Shown: positions 33,433 to 43,440 of the stretch, piece after piece
How the letters are laid out: the number at the start of each line of letters is the position of its first letter
Numbering within the stretch: position 1 is the stretch's first letter
NCBI GenBank assembly: GCA_000277445.1
Contig: AJWJ01000148.1
Coordinates: 1 to 45,258 of the forward strand
From: Polysphondylium violaceum
Lineage: Eukaryota > Evosea > Eumycetozoa > Dictyosteliales > Dictyosteliaceae
Reading direction: 5' to 3'
Length of the DNA stretch: 45,258 nucleotides
Notes under the pieces: model-generated
Databases searched by the model: none
What the model was told of the DNA's origin: nothing
Seen by the model: only the letters and a program-made list of their open reading frames with translations
Made by a program: the position numbers and the translations under genes

Positions 33433-34716
33433 ATGAGTAATTTAAACCTTCAATTGATTTCGTATGTATCTTTATTGGTTTTTAATAAGGTTTAGATTGT
33501 AAACTTACACACAACTCCTAAATAGAAAACTAAAGCAAATCAATTTGCTTAAAGAAAGATTTTCAAACACAATTGAAGTTGAAAGAGATTCAACATTTAA
33601 AATACCTCTAGGCGTTAAACCAGTTCATTTATTAATGTATGTAGGATAGAATTATCATGTATGCTTTTCTTTATAAAACTTAGTAATATATACTAAACGA
33701 GCGTTTAAAAACACATACATTAATAACAATAACAATAATAATAATAATTAAATAGATCATTACCAGTAAATTTCCCTACATCACCACCATCATTTTTCCT
33801 AGAGATATATGAAACTCATCATCCTGTATCTTTACCTAAGCTTGATATATCATTAAGTCAACCTAGTTATTTAGCAACTGTTACTTTTCAAATTATTGGT
33901 CATTATTTAAATACACCAAATAGTTTAGATACTTTAATTCAAAATAGTAAAGCTCTTTATCAACAACAACAACAACAGCAACAGCAACAGCAATCTCAAC
34001 AACCACCAAACTACTCTCCACCTCCGCCCTATAAAGAACTTCAACAACAACAACAACCACAACAGCCAAATAAACCCATTTCAAAAGATCCACCAGCATA
34101 TAAAGACGTGACATCAATATACAAAGATTCGACAGTTTTACCTGCACCTACATCAAGCAACAGTAGTAACAATAGTAATAACAATAGCAATAGTAGTAAT
34201 AATAATAGTAGTAAACAACAATCCAAAACCACTATACCATCATTGCCAACAGAATTTCCAGAATTAAAGAGTAAAAGTAAAGAAGAACTTGAAGAACTAT
34301 TAGAGAGTGAAGATTCATTAAATGCATTTATCTATACATATGATAGTGTCAGTCAAATGTCTGACCAAAGAAGTAAATTGGAGAGTGAAAATAAAAAACT
34401 AACAGAGTCTGTGGATCAATTGACCGAAGAAATTGGTCAACTAAAGAAACAACAAGACAAAAAGATTGAAGTTGAAGAATTGAAAAAAGAATATGAACGT
34501 TTATTAGCCAAAAAGAATGTAATCTCTAATCAATACTCGTTACCAAATCTACTAGAGAAATTAAATGACTCTATCAATATCTATGAAGCAGAGTCTGATA
34601 GTATTGCCGCTACATTTTTAGAAGGTAATTTAGAACTCAAAGAATTTAAAAAACTCTATAGAGAAAAAAGAGCCCTTTATCATTCAAAATCTGCAAATAA
34701 AGAAATGTATATGTAA
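33433..34716 (+). CDS. vps37: VPS37, ESCRT-I subunit
   Basis: Three exons (33433-33461, 33526-33636, 33756-34716) join in frame to 366 residues. ESCRT-I sorts ubiquitinated membrane proteins into multivesicular endosomes, and VPS37 is its structural subunit. The C-terminal 170 residues fit the Mod(r) domain: PTEFPELKSKSKEELEELL, a long coiled coil, then SDSIAATFLEGNLELKEFKKLYREKRALYH. The N-terminal 110 residues (KIPLGVKPVHLLI, SLPVNFPTSPPSFFLEIY, YLATVTFQIIGHYL) look like the UEV-type domain of VPS37A. Between them lie a Gln tract and Pro-rich PPNYSPPPPYKE and SKDPPAYKD motifs, which resemble PPxY sites for WW-domain ubiquitin ligases. Confidence 0.82.
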
Positions 34717-34872
34717 TTTTATTATTATTAATTGTTGATATATATATGTATTTTGAGATCTCAAATTTTAGATTTAGATATATTTTAAAATAATAAATAA
34801 TTTAATAATTTATTATATTTGTTTTTTATATAGTATGTAATATACACTAACCAATATATATATAGATATGAT

Positions 34873-36106
34873 TTAAAGTTCAACTTTATCTAAAGCAAAA
34901 GTAAGATCAGCAATTAAATCTTCAATATCTTCAATACCGGCAGAAATACGAACTAAAGAGTCAGTGATACCCAATTCAGCTCTAACAGCGGGTGGAACAG
35001 ACATATGGGTCATGAATGATGGAATACTGATTAAACTTTCAACTCCACCCAAAGATTCAGCCAAAGCAAAAATTTTAAGATTTTCCAAAAGGGTTCTGGA
35101 TTGTTTTTCACCGCCCTTGAGGAAGACAACAACCATACCACCAAAACCGTGCATTTGACGTTTGCAGAGTTCGTGTTGTGGATGGGATGGGAGACCTGGA
35201 TAGATGATACGGTCAACTTTTGGATGTTTACCGAGGAATTCGCAGAGGGCAAAAGCATTCTTTTGGTGAGCTTCCATACGAACTTTCAAGGTTTTGATAC
35301 CACGCATAGCGAGGAAACAGTCAAATGGACTTGGGACACCACCGCAACTGTTTTGGAGGAATTTATATTTGTTGTAGAGATCTTCGCTGTTGGTGGCTAA
35401 ACAACCCATGACGACATCAGAGTGACCGTTGATGTATTTAGTGGCAGAGTGCATGACAACATCGGCACCGAGGTCCAATGGGTTTTGGAAGTATGGTGAC
35501 ATGAATGTGTTATCGACGATTAAAATGGAGCCTTTGCTGTGGACAAATTCAGCGATGGCTTTGATGTCAGCAACCTTTAAGAGTGGGTTGGTTGGGGTTT
35601 CGAGCCAGACAAATTTGGTCTTTTCAGTGACGGCATTCTTGATTTGATCCAAAGTACCCATGTCAACAAAAGTAAATTTAATATTGAAATTAGCAGCAAC
35701 ACGAGTAAAGTATCTACGTGTACCACCATAAACATCGTCTACTGAAACTACTTCATCACCAGCACTTAAACCTTGAGTAATGGTGGCGAGTGTAGCCAAA
35801 CCTGATGCAAAAGCTAAACCATATTTACCATTTTCACAATCAGCAATGCATTTTTCGAATGCTTCTCTAGTTGGATTACCAGATCTAGAGTAATCATAGT
35901 CCTATTATTATTGTATTCTTTTATTAATACATGTATCTAATGTTATTATCACAATGATCATCATAACTACATACAGCAATTGGGACACCTGGTGATTTTT
36001 GTAAAAAGGTGGTTGATAATGAAATTGGAGTGATGACAGCACCAGTGACAGAGTCGGCTGGTTGACCTGAGTGAATAACTTTGGTACCAATTTTATATTG
36101 AGACAT
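34873..36106 (-). CDS. cysA: Cystathionine gamma-lyase
   Basis: Two exons, 36106-35975 and 35901-34873, join across a 73-nt intron in phase 0 to 386 residues, typical for the family. The enzyme is PLP-dependent and splits cystathionine to cysteine, ammonia and 2-oxobutyrate in the reverse transsulfuration pathway; it can also release hydrogen sulfide. Visible features are YSRSGNPTR (cofactor phosphate contact), ETPTNP, IVDNTFMSPYFQNPL (Asp contacting the PLP ring nitrogen), the Schiff-base Lys199 in MHSATKYINGH, and the C-terminal SLGGVESL then VRISAGIEDIEDL. The eukaryotic lyase signature in this last part favours gamma-lyase over cystathionine gamma-synthase or methionine gamma-lyase. It is convergent with VPS37, 156 nt apart. 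Confidence 0.92.
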
Positions 36107-36685
36107 GTTTATTTATATAATTTTAATGTATGACAAAATTGAAGAATGAATGTTCAATTTTCCCTTATTCCACCCACACCCGTGTTTTGTGTTTTTTGAA
36201 AAAAAAAAATAAAAAAAATGAAAAAAAATTACAAAAAAATAAAAAAAATAAAAATAAAAAAAAATCTTTCATCACTCTCTACTCTCGAAACAGAATAAGC
36301 AATAATGCTTCTTTTTTTTCCAAATAAAGATCTATGGTTGGAAATATAATATATTCAGATAACAAAGTTTCTCATTCTTGAGAAAAATAATAGATAGAAT
36401 CTCAAATCTAATTTATATGTCATTCATAATCTATTATTATTTAATATTTGTGGTTAGGAGCAGAATGATCTTTTATTTTTTACAATTTCCCAATATATTT
36501 TATTTTATTTTTTTTTATTTTAATTTTCGTATTCGCCATTGTTGTGAATTCACTGGGCAGATTTTTCCTCAAACCATTATCTGTTTTACAACTATAAATA
36601 ATATAGATTATTTTGGAGATAATCTTGAATGAGTTATAACAATAACAATAAAAATTATTGTTATTACTACTATTATTATTTTATT
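36107..36685. other. Intergenic gap
   Basis: This gap holds the cystathionine gamma-lyase promoter (A-rich tracts at 36199-36262) and the 3' end of the IPT/EGF gene. Only AT-rich sequence was found, and no gene. Confidence 0.45.
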
Positions 36686-39600
36686 TTAAATAGGAATACC
36701 AATGGCCAAAAGTAATAGACTTGATAGTACTAGTGTTAGTATTTGTTGAGTTGATGGTTGTAGTAACATGTTGCAATTTGAAGGTATTATTAAACTAGTT
36801 TCACTGTCACCAGTAATTGTTGGTGTGGATGTTGGTTGTGATGTTGATGATGTAGAAGTTGGTTGTGACGATGTTTGCGATGAAGTTGATTGCGATGATG
36901 TTGTTTGTGATGAAGTTGATGTTTGTGATGAGGTTGTTTGTGCAGATGTTTGTGATGATGTTGATGGATTGGAAGAGTTGTCACTCGAGCTAGAGTCAAC
37001 AGTCGATGTAGTAACAGTTGATGTGGAATCACCTTCATAAATTGAACAATCTGGACCTTTGTAATTATTATTACACTTACAAATACCTTTTCCGTCACAA
37101 ACACCCAATCCACTACATTCTTTTCCATTATTAAAAGGACATAATAGATTAAACGTAAATTGTATTGTCGATACATTTTGATAAGATGTAATTGTCACTT
37201 GATTATTAGTCAATGGTTCATTTGTTTTAAAATGCACCAATATGAATGATGAGCTAATAAATTGTTTGTCAATGATATTGTGTTGTCCAACCTTTACACC
37301 CAGGTCAATATTTGTAAATCCTGTGCCAATAATACTAAAACTATTGGTGGTGCCAAGATAATAGTCTCTTGGAAGGATGTCAGATATCAGAGGTGAGGCA
37401 TAGCAAACACTATATTCATCAGATTTAGAGTATCTTCGGCCATCATCATAAACAGCGACAATAGTGAAATTTGCATAACCACCGGGTATAGGACATTGGT
37501 GGTGGTTGATGTCGGCTTGTTGTTGACATTCAAGTAGGCTTGTTGTGTTGATGTAGAATTTAGTGTTGACAAGATGAGTACCCTTGACATTGACAGTGGA
37601 TCCGTCTACCGATGGCCTTTCTATCTGTGTGATTGTAGGTTTAAACAATATATAGTTATTTAAACAAGCAAGTGATTTTTCTTCAATTGTGATGTCAAGT
37701 GTACCAGACTCACCCGAATTGCCATTGATCACAAGCTTGTTGTCGTTGGCTTCCACAATCACACTGTGTCCGCCAATAGAGGCGGTATAGGTGTCATTGT
37801 AGAATCCAAAATTACTGCCATAGACAATGATTTTCGAGAGATCTGATGTATCGATAGAAATGCAGGTTGGTGCGAGATAAGAGAAACCAATCTGGTTAGA
37901 GGCTTTGGGAGAGACGATATTGAGTTTTTGGTCCTTGAGAATTCCATGAGGAGGAATGAATGTTAGTTTTCCTCGTTGGGATTGGATGTTTTCAATGGAC
38001 ACACCGGCATAGTTTAGATAGACGAGATCATTATTGGTTGCAACAAAGAAATATCCATCTAGGGTAATTGGTATTGCCTGGCTAGGTGACAATGTATTAG
38101 GTGAAATTGATTCAATAAATGGTACAAGATCAATTGCACTCGATATTTCATGGCCAGCATCTGTACTGTAAAGCATCGAGCCATAGTCTGAAGCACTTGG
38201 AGAGCATGTAATCAAAACAGCAGAGTTTCTTACACAAGTTATCAAACTTCCTCCCATTTTTACTCTATAATTGCCCTCTGGCACAAAATCTGATCCATGA
38301 AGTTCAATCAATTTGCCAATTTGGTTGGATGAAGTGATTGAGGGGTCAGAGTATTTAAATAGTGCACTTGTGGTTATTAGCCCATCAACAGAAACTTGGA
38401 CGCTGTACAAAGATGATCCAGTTAGTTGTGCTTGAAAATAACAAGATAGTGCACTACTGTTGTGAATTTGAACATCAGAGCATGTTTGGCCACCAATAAA
38501 TACACTGGCGGGTGTTTTGAAATAGTTTCCTTGGATGTACACTCTTCCAGGGGTATAAAAAGGCAAAGGTTGAGAGCTTGTCAACTCTGGATAATGGCTA
38601 GAACAATCAGCTTTACCATATCCAGTGTCACATACACATATTTTATTGGAGCAATATCCATTTCCAGAACAATCATTGGTACAAATAGATTTATATTGAA
38701 CTACAACGACACTGGCGTCTGCCACCATGACCAAATATCTTAATTTGTGACTTGAGTAAATATAGTTTAGAGAGAAAGGGTTGGTTACACCAGTGAGTTT
38801 ATAAAGCTCTTGTTGGCTGCCCAATAAGTCCATGCTCAATACACCATACCCAGACGCATCTTTGACAAGAAAGAATAACTGGCCTTGTTCAAAATCAATA
38901 TCTGATAGAGTGCAGCTTGTTATTCCAGGAGAGGTATAGGTAATTGTGCTTTTTACAAAGACTGTAGTGGTAGAATAATCAATAATCTCTAAAACAAAGG
39001 CACCAGAGCTAGATACCTTGCTACAGGCATACAAGAGCTTTACCGATGGATCAGCAGTGGCAGCATATCTGACCAAACCCGTTGGCAAAGTATGCGATGA
39101 TTTAACAGTTTTTGTAGCGCAATCAAATAATATAAATTTATCTCCTTGACCCATAAGTATTAATTGATTGGCAGTGTCATATGAGCTAATGGTAAAATAA
39201 ACCAACATTAGTATCATCATCATCAACATACTATTATTTATTTTCATACATACAATAAAGTCACATCTGCTGTAGAAAAGGCAGGTAAAGGTTGGAGTTG
39301 AGTAGCAGGAGTTGTGAAGCCTAGACTTGCTCCACTATAGTGATTCAAATGCATTTCTCCATCTATTGGATAGGTGATATACACCCATGTGTTGGGTTTA
39401 TTGTAGAATGAATGTTGATTCAATTGGACACCATTTGGAGTTGGATTAAATTTAGAGAGTACTGATAGATTTGAGAAATCAACTTTTAGTACGTTGGTGC
39501 TCCCAAACACATACACACTGTCATTGTCGGCTGCTATTGAATAAATATGTTCAGTATTGGTAAAAGGAACCACGACAGAGGTAATAGAGCTTGAAGTTGG

Positions 39601-39852
39601 GGGTGATAGGATCTCAGTTTGTTTGATTTGGAATGATTTATTTAGCGTCACAATATAAAACGAGGAATCATAGGGACTCTTTTTCGCCTTTAGTATTGTC
39701 GCTCCACCCAAGCCATCAATGGAAAAAGATGATTGTGCGTTTATTCTGGCTGCGTCAACTCTCATGTAAATATTGAATAGGCAGAAGAGTACTATAATAA
39801 AATATTTAATGTTATACCTAACTTTGGCCATGGTTTTTATTTGATTGAACAC
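36686..39852 (-). CDS. IPT/TIG and EGF-like cell-surface protein, probably GPI-anchored (Tgr-like)
   Basis: Two exons, 39852-39254 and 39185-36686, join across a 68-nt intron in phase 2 to 1032 residues. Met8 (39831) is an equally plausible start. Parts in order: signal peptide (YFIIVLFCLFNIYMRVDA); a repeat-rich N-terminal region of about 330 residues that may be a beta-propeller; EGF-like module CTNDCSGNGYCSNKICVC (about 368-392); a run of IPT/TIG immunoglobulin-like domains (FYTPGRVYIQGNYF, ITSSNQIGKLIELHGSDF, ESISPNTLSPSQAIPITLDG, ISDILPRDYYLGTTNSFSII); a second EGF module (NNGKECSGLGVCDGKGICKC); a Ser/Thr/Gln-rich stalk; and a hydrophobic C-terminus without basic tail (LTLVLSSLLLLAIGIPI), as in GPI signals. 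The layout matches dictyostelid Tgr/ComC-type adhesion and signalling proteins. Direct orthology is not claimed. Confidence 0.8.
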
Positions 39853-40171
39853 TATTGTGATCTCACCTTTTTATCCCCAGTTTTTTTTTTTATTTTTTTT
39901 TGGATGGAAAAACCATAGTGAAATAACTAAATATCTGAAAAAAAACATGCCCAATAAAGGCCGCGTGTGAGTTTTGTGAGATTCAAGATGATCGGGTGGT
40001 GTGTTGTTTTGTTAAGGATTGAGTATATCTTTGATTGGATACTTATCATGTTTTCATTTATTTACATTTTGAGATATATTATATTATATATATAGATATA
40101 TTTGTTGTGTGTGATACTGTTCTTTTTAAACAAGTGTGTATTTGTTTTTAATTAAATATTATTGAGGATTA
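39853..40171. other. Promoter of the IPT/EGF gene
   Basis: About 320 nt with T-tracts (39880-39900) and TATA-like TATATTATATATATAG. It includes the 3' end of the small MGNKVS gene. No further gene was seen. Confidence 0.4.
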
Positions 40172-40495
40172 TTATACTACTGGAGCGGCTGTTGGTTCAA
40201 TGACATCATCAGGATAAGCATATTTCTTTAATAATACAAGAAAGATTGAAAAAAGACCACCAAGAATCAAACCTACACCAATTGATGCAATAATAAATTG
40301 TTTAACAAATTTTTCATCTCTACCTTTATCTAATTCACCATATCTGATCATAGAGTGTATCATCAAGTGTGTTGTTAGTATATTATGTTATGTAACACTG
40401 TTGCATTTTTGTGTAAAGAATACTGCTGTCGTTGAATTGACCTATATTTACCTTGTATCGTATTTATCTAATAAACTGCTGACTTTATTACCCAT
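40172..40495 (-). CDS. Small membrane protein with N-myristoylation-type start
   Basis: Two exons, 40495-40452 and 40343-40172, join across a 108-nt intron in phase 2 to only 71 residues. The N-terminus MGNKVSSLL fits the myristoylation consensus (Gly2, Ser6). One hydrophobic span (FIIASIGVGLILGGLFSIFLVLL) follows a charged segment (YGELDKGRDEKFVKQF), and the tail is KKYAYPDDVIEPTAAPVV. Charge placement suggests the N-terminus is cytosolic or, alternatively, that the protein sits in the inner mitochondrial membrane. Two-exon continuity and the coherent MGxxxS start argue that it is real. The family is unknown. Confidence 0.65.
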
Positions 40496-40743
40496 ATTTG
40501 TATTTATTATATATTAATAGTATTATCGTTAGTCTGTTGTACAAAAATTATATTGATGCTGCAACCATGGTTGAAAATTAAAAAAAATTCAAAAAATTCA
40601 AAAAAAATTCAAAAAAACAAAAAAAACAAAAACAATTTATTTGAAATGAAACAAATCGGACAATAAAATGATGCAATACCATCAATGAGCATTATTTATA
40701 AAGTTATTATATTGTGTTTTTATTTATTTTTACTCTACTATTG

Positions 40744-41799
40744 TTATTGAATTCTTGAACCTAAATGGAAGAATCTAATGGTATTATCTAGAGCTTGGTA
40801 GTGAATAGGATTTATCTTTTTAAATGTCAAGTTATTTTCATCTTTTTCAATGAACCCAATCTAGATTAATGAGTGAGTGATGTTAATATTTATATAAATG
40901 ATTAATATTTAATATAATATATATGTATATATGTATAAATGATACTATACTTGACCATCAATATCTTTGGAATAACCAGATTTCAAACCAGATATAGAAA
41001 TAGTGAGATCAGCTTCATATTTCAACATATTATAAAATTTAGTATCTTCATCGCAATCAGAGTGAAATAGGATCACGAGGGAGCATGTTTTAGAGTTATC
41101 TTGAACAAAAGTATGAAAATATTGAAGGAAATTGATAATGTCCATGTAGGAGCCACTCTTGTTTTTGCTATAGTAACTCGAAAGAATATTTAAACTGTCA
41201 ATGATAAACAAGGTTTTTGATTTGGGATCCTTGGCCATTCTCTTCATGTGATCGTCTATAAATTCTTGATAAATCTTTTTTAAAATATCAACCAATTCAC
41301 TACTATTACTATTACTACTACTATTGTTGTTATTTAATTTATCAGATGTTAATTGAATCACTGGGAATGGACTAAAACCTTGAGAGATTGAATCCAAAGG
41401 AGGCTCTTCGTCAATACCTTGTTCTTCAAGTTGTTGTACTCTTTGTTCTTTGATCCATTGATAGGGGGTAGATAATCCATTTATAAAAGTAAAGTTACCC
41501 TTTCCATTCTCTGTTGTTAAATTGTATCCAAGTTTTCTACCAACATTAAAATAATTAAACAAACTTTGATTTAAACCCAGCAAACAAGCACCTCCTCTAT
41601 TACTACTATTACCACCACTACTATTACTATTACTAGTTGATTTAAAAATTGATTGTAAAAAGTAATGAATTAAAAATGAACCATCAGACTCTAATGTATC
41701 GGACACGAGAATAAGTTTACCACTGGGTATACTCTTTTCAGGTTCACCGTCTTCACTAACATTTCCACTGTACCAATTCAAATGACTAAATACATCCAT
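40744..41799 (-). CDS. elp6: Elongator complex protein 6
   Basis: Two exons, 41799-40951 and 40860-40744, join across an 89-nt intron in phase 0 to 321 residues. ELP4/5/6 form a RecA-like hexameric ring of Elongator, which modifies wobble uridines of tRNA. The fold shows SGKLILVSDTLESDGSFLIHYFL at the position of the RecA first strand and helix, with no P-loop, as expected for ELP6. Then come ACLLGLNQSLFNYFNVGRKLGYNL, SKTLFIIDSLNIL as the Walker-B-like strand, CSLVILFHSD, and final-exon strands ending NTIRFFHLGSRIQ. Ser/Asn insertions at about 56-68 and 158-167 account for its extra length over animal ELP6. Confidence 0.8.
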
Positions 41800-41876
41800 T
41801 ATTACTATATTACTACTATATTACTATTCTCTCTTTCTTCTCACTGAACACGCGAAATGAAAAATGCAATTGTTAT

Positions 41877-41877
41877 N
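41877..41877. other. Undetermined base in a poly-T run
   Basis: A single N interrupts a T-tract between ELP6 and the RING/TRAF gene. It marks an assembly or base-calling uncertainty, so the tract length is unreliable. Confidence 0.95.
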
Positions 41878-41942
41878 TTTTTTTTTTTTTTTTTTTTATT
41901 TACAGAATGGCACACAGCAGGTGTTTATTGCCTTGAGATTGA

Positions 41943-42972
41943 TCATGAGTCAGAGGAAGAGTAGAGATGGGCGATGAGGGTATCCTTTTCATTCAACTTA
42001 TCGTTTAGGGTCTTGATTTCATCCTGTTGGTTTGAGAGGTAATAGTTCATGTGTACGATATAGTCGATGTGGTTGTTGTAGAGCTTCAAGTGATCCTGGA
42101 GATTCTTTCTCTTGATGTTGGAGTCACAACAACCGCCCTTATAGCAGGGACACTTTATCTCTGCCTCTTCACAAGAGAATTTCCTGTGGTCGTTGATATC
42201 TTGTCGTTTGATCTTGATGCCACACAATTCACAATCGACAATAAACTCTGTGCATATCCCGACATGGGATTCAATGTCTTTTCTCTCTCTCAACATATGA
42301 CAGTGTCGACACTTTACCATTGACTGACCCTTGGTTAACAAGAGCAGGCTGTTGAATCCCTTTCCCAGAAAACCCCAAAGCTTGCCACTGACACTCTTTG
42401 CCTTGATTTCTTTTTTCACCTGCTCCTTGTACTGGCACTGGTACTTGATGTGACTCTCTAGATCACTATATTTAATACCCAAACAAGGAGTCCTATTATC
42501 CTTGTGCACCAATGCTTTGTAATATGGACAATGTACCTATTATTTTTAATTCATCTATTATTAACATCAAGCGCACCTCACAGTACGAGACAATCGACAA
42601 TACTTACGATTTCGTTTGCTAATAAAGTTTCATAAAACAAGTTTCTAACAAGAGATGAAACAACAGTTCTACACTCTGGACATGCTCTGTCATTGCTTCT
42701 CGATAAATGACTATCCCAACAATCTAAACAATAATAATGACCTGAACCACACTGATATTGTTTTGAGGCGACAGTATAGCATATTTTACAAGTATAATTC
42801 TCTCTATTTGAGATCAAAAGCTCTTCTAAATTAAGTTGATCTAAATTATTAACATTAAAATCTCCATCATCATTCTGACTACTACTATGACTACTGCTAC
42901 TACTATTATCCCTCTCTAGAGAGTTTCTATTTCTATTATTATTATTATTATTTATATCATCATCATTGCTTC

Positions 42973-43024
<52 letters not shown>

Positions 43025-43144
43025 GTTATTGTTACGACTATTATTTTGAGTATTTAGAGTATTACCCATGGGGAATATTTGATCGATGTAGGGTTTGAAT
43101 GTATAATATAAAAAAAGATAAAACAAAATTGTTATTATCCCCAT
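41943..43144 (-). CDS. RING and TRAF-type zinc-finger protein
   Basis: Two exons, 43144-42608 and 42536-41943, join across a 71-nt intron in phase 0 to 376 residues. The first exon ends within YETLLANEI and the second continues VHCPYYKALV. A poly-Asn tract precedes a C3HC4 RING (YTCKICYTV, YQCGSGHYYCLDCW, ACPECRTVV), then TRAF-type Cys/His fingers (VKCRHCHMLRERKDIESHVG, CELCGIKIKRQDINDH, CPCYKGGCCDSNIKRKNLQDH) and a short C-terminal coiled coil. Dictyostelids have a large family of such TRAF-like proteins, presumed ubiquitin ligases; a full MATH domain is not present here. The start is uncertain: Met1 gives a hydrophobic leader (GIITILFYLFLYYTF), while Met26 (43069, MGNTLNTQ) gives a soluble protein. 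Confidence 0.82.
42973..43033. repeat. ATT/AAT trinucleotide tract encoding poly-Asn
   Basis: A nearly pure ATT run lies in the first exon of the RING/TRAF gene (AAT on its strand). Its length is likely polymorphic. Confidence 0.88.
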
Positions 43145-43440
43145 TTTATAATTATTTATTTATTATTTATTTCACACGCACTTGTGTGTATGTGTGAATA
43201 CTGAAAACATCAACGATGGATCTGAAAAAAAACAAGTTTTGAAAATTTCATGGCATTTTTTTACTTTTTAGAGATTTTCTCATTTTTTTACTAAATTGAA
43301 TTTACAAGACTTGGAGATTTATTGTTTTGGCGGGTAAATAAAGTCAAAGAAGTATCATTGGACTATTTTCTTTCCCTGTTGAATTGGCTTAAGTTTTGTT
43401 TTTGAGGATTGGGACCCATTTGATTACAAAAATGAAGCAA

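Noticed and set aside
34041-34232. Minus-strand poly-Leu frame
   Set aside because: It is the complement of Asn- and Gln-coding repeats in VPS37.
36790-37176. Minus-strand His-rich frame near the end of the IPT/EGF gene
   Set aside because: It is a frame-shifted reading of the Ser/Thr/Gln stalk repeats; the continuous IPT frame is the real one.
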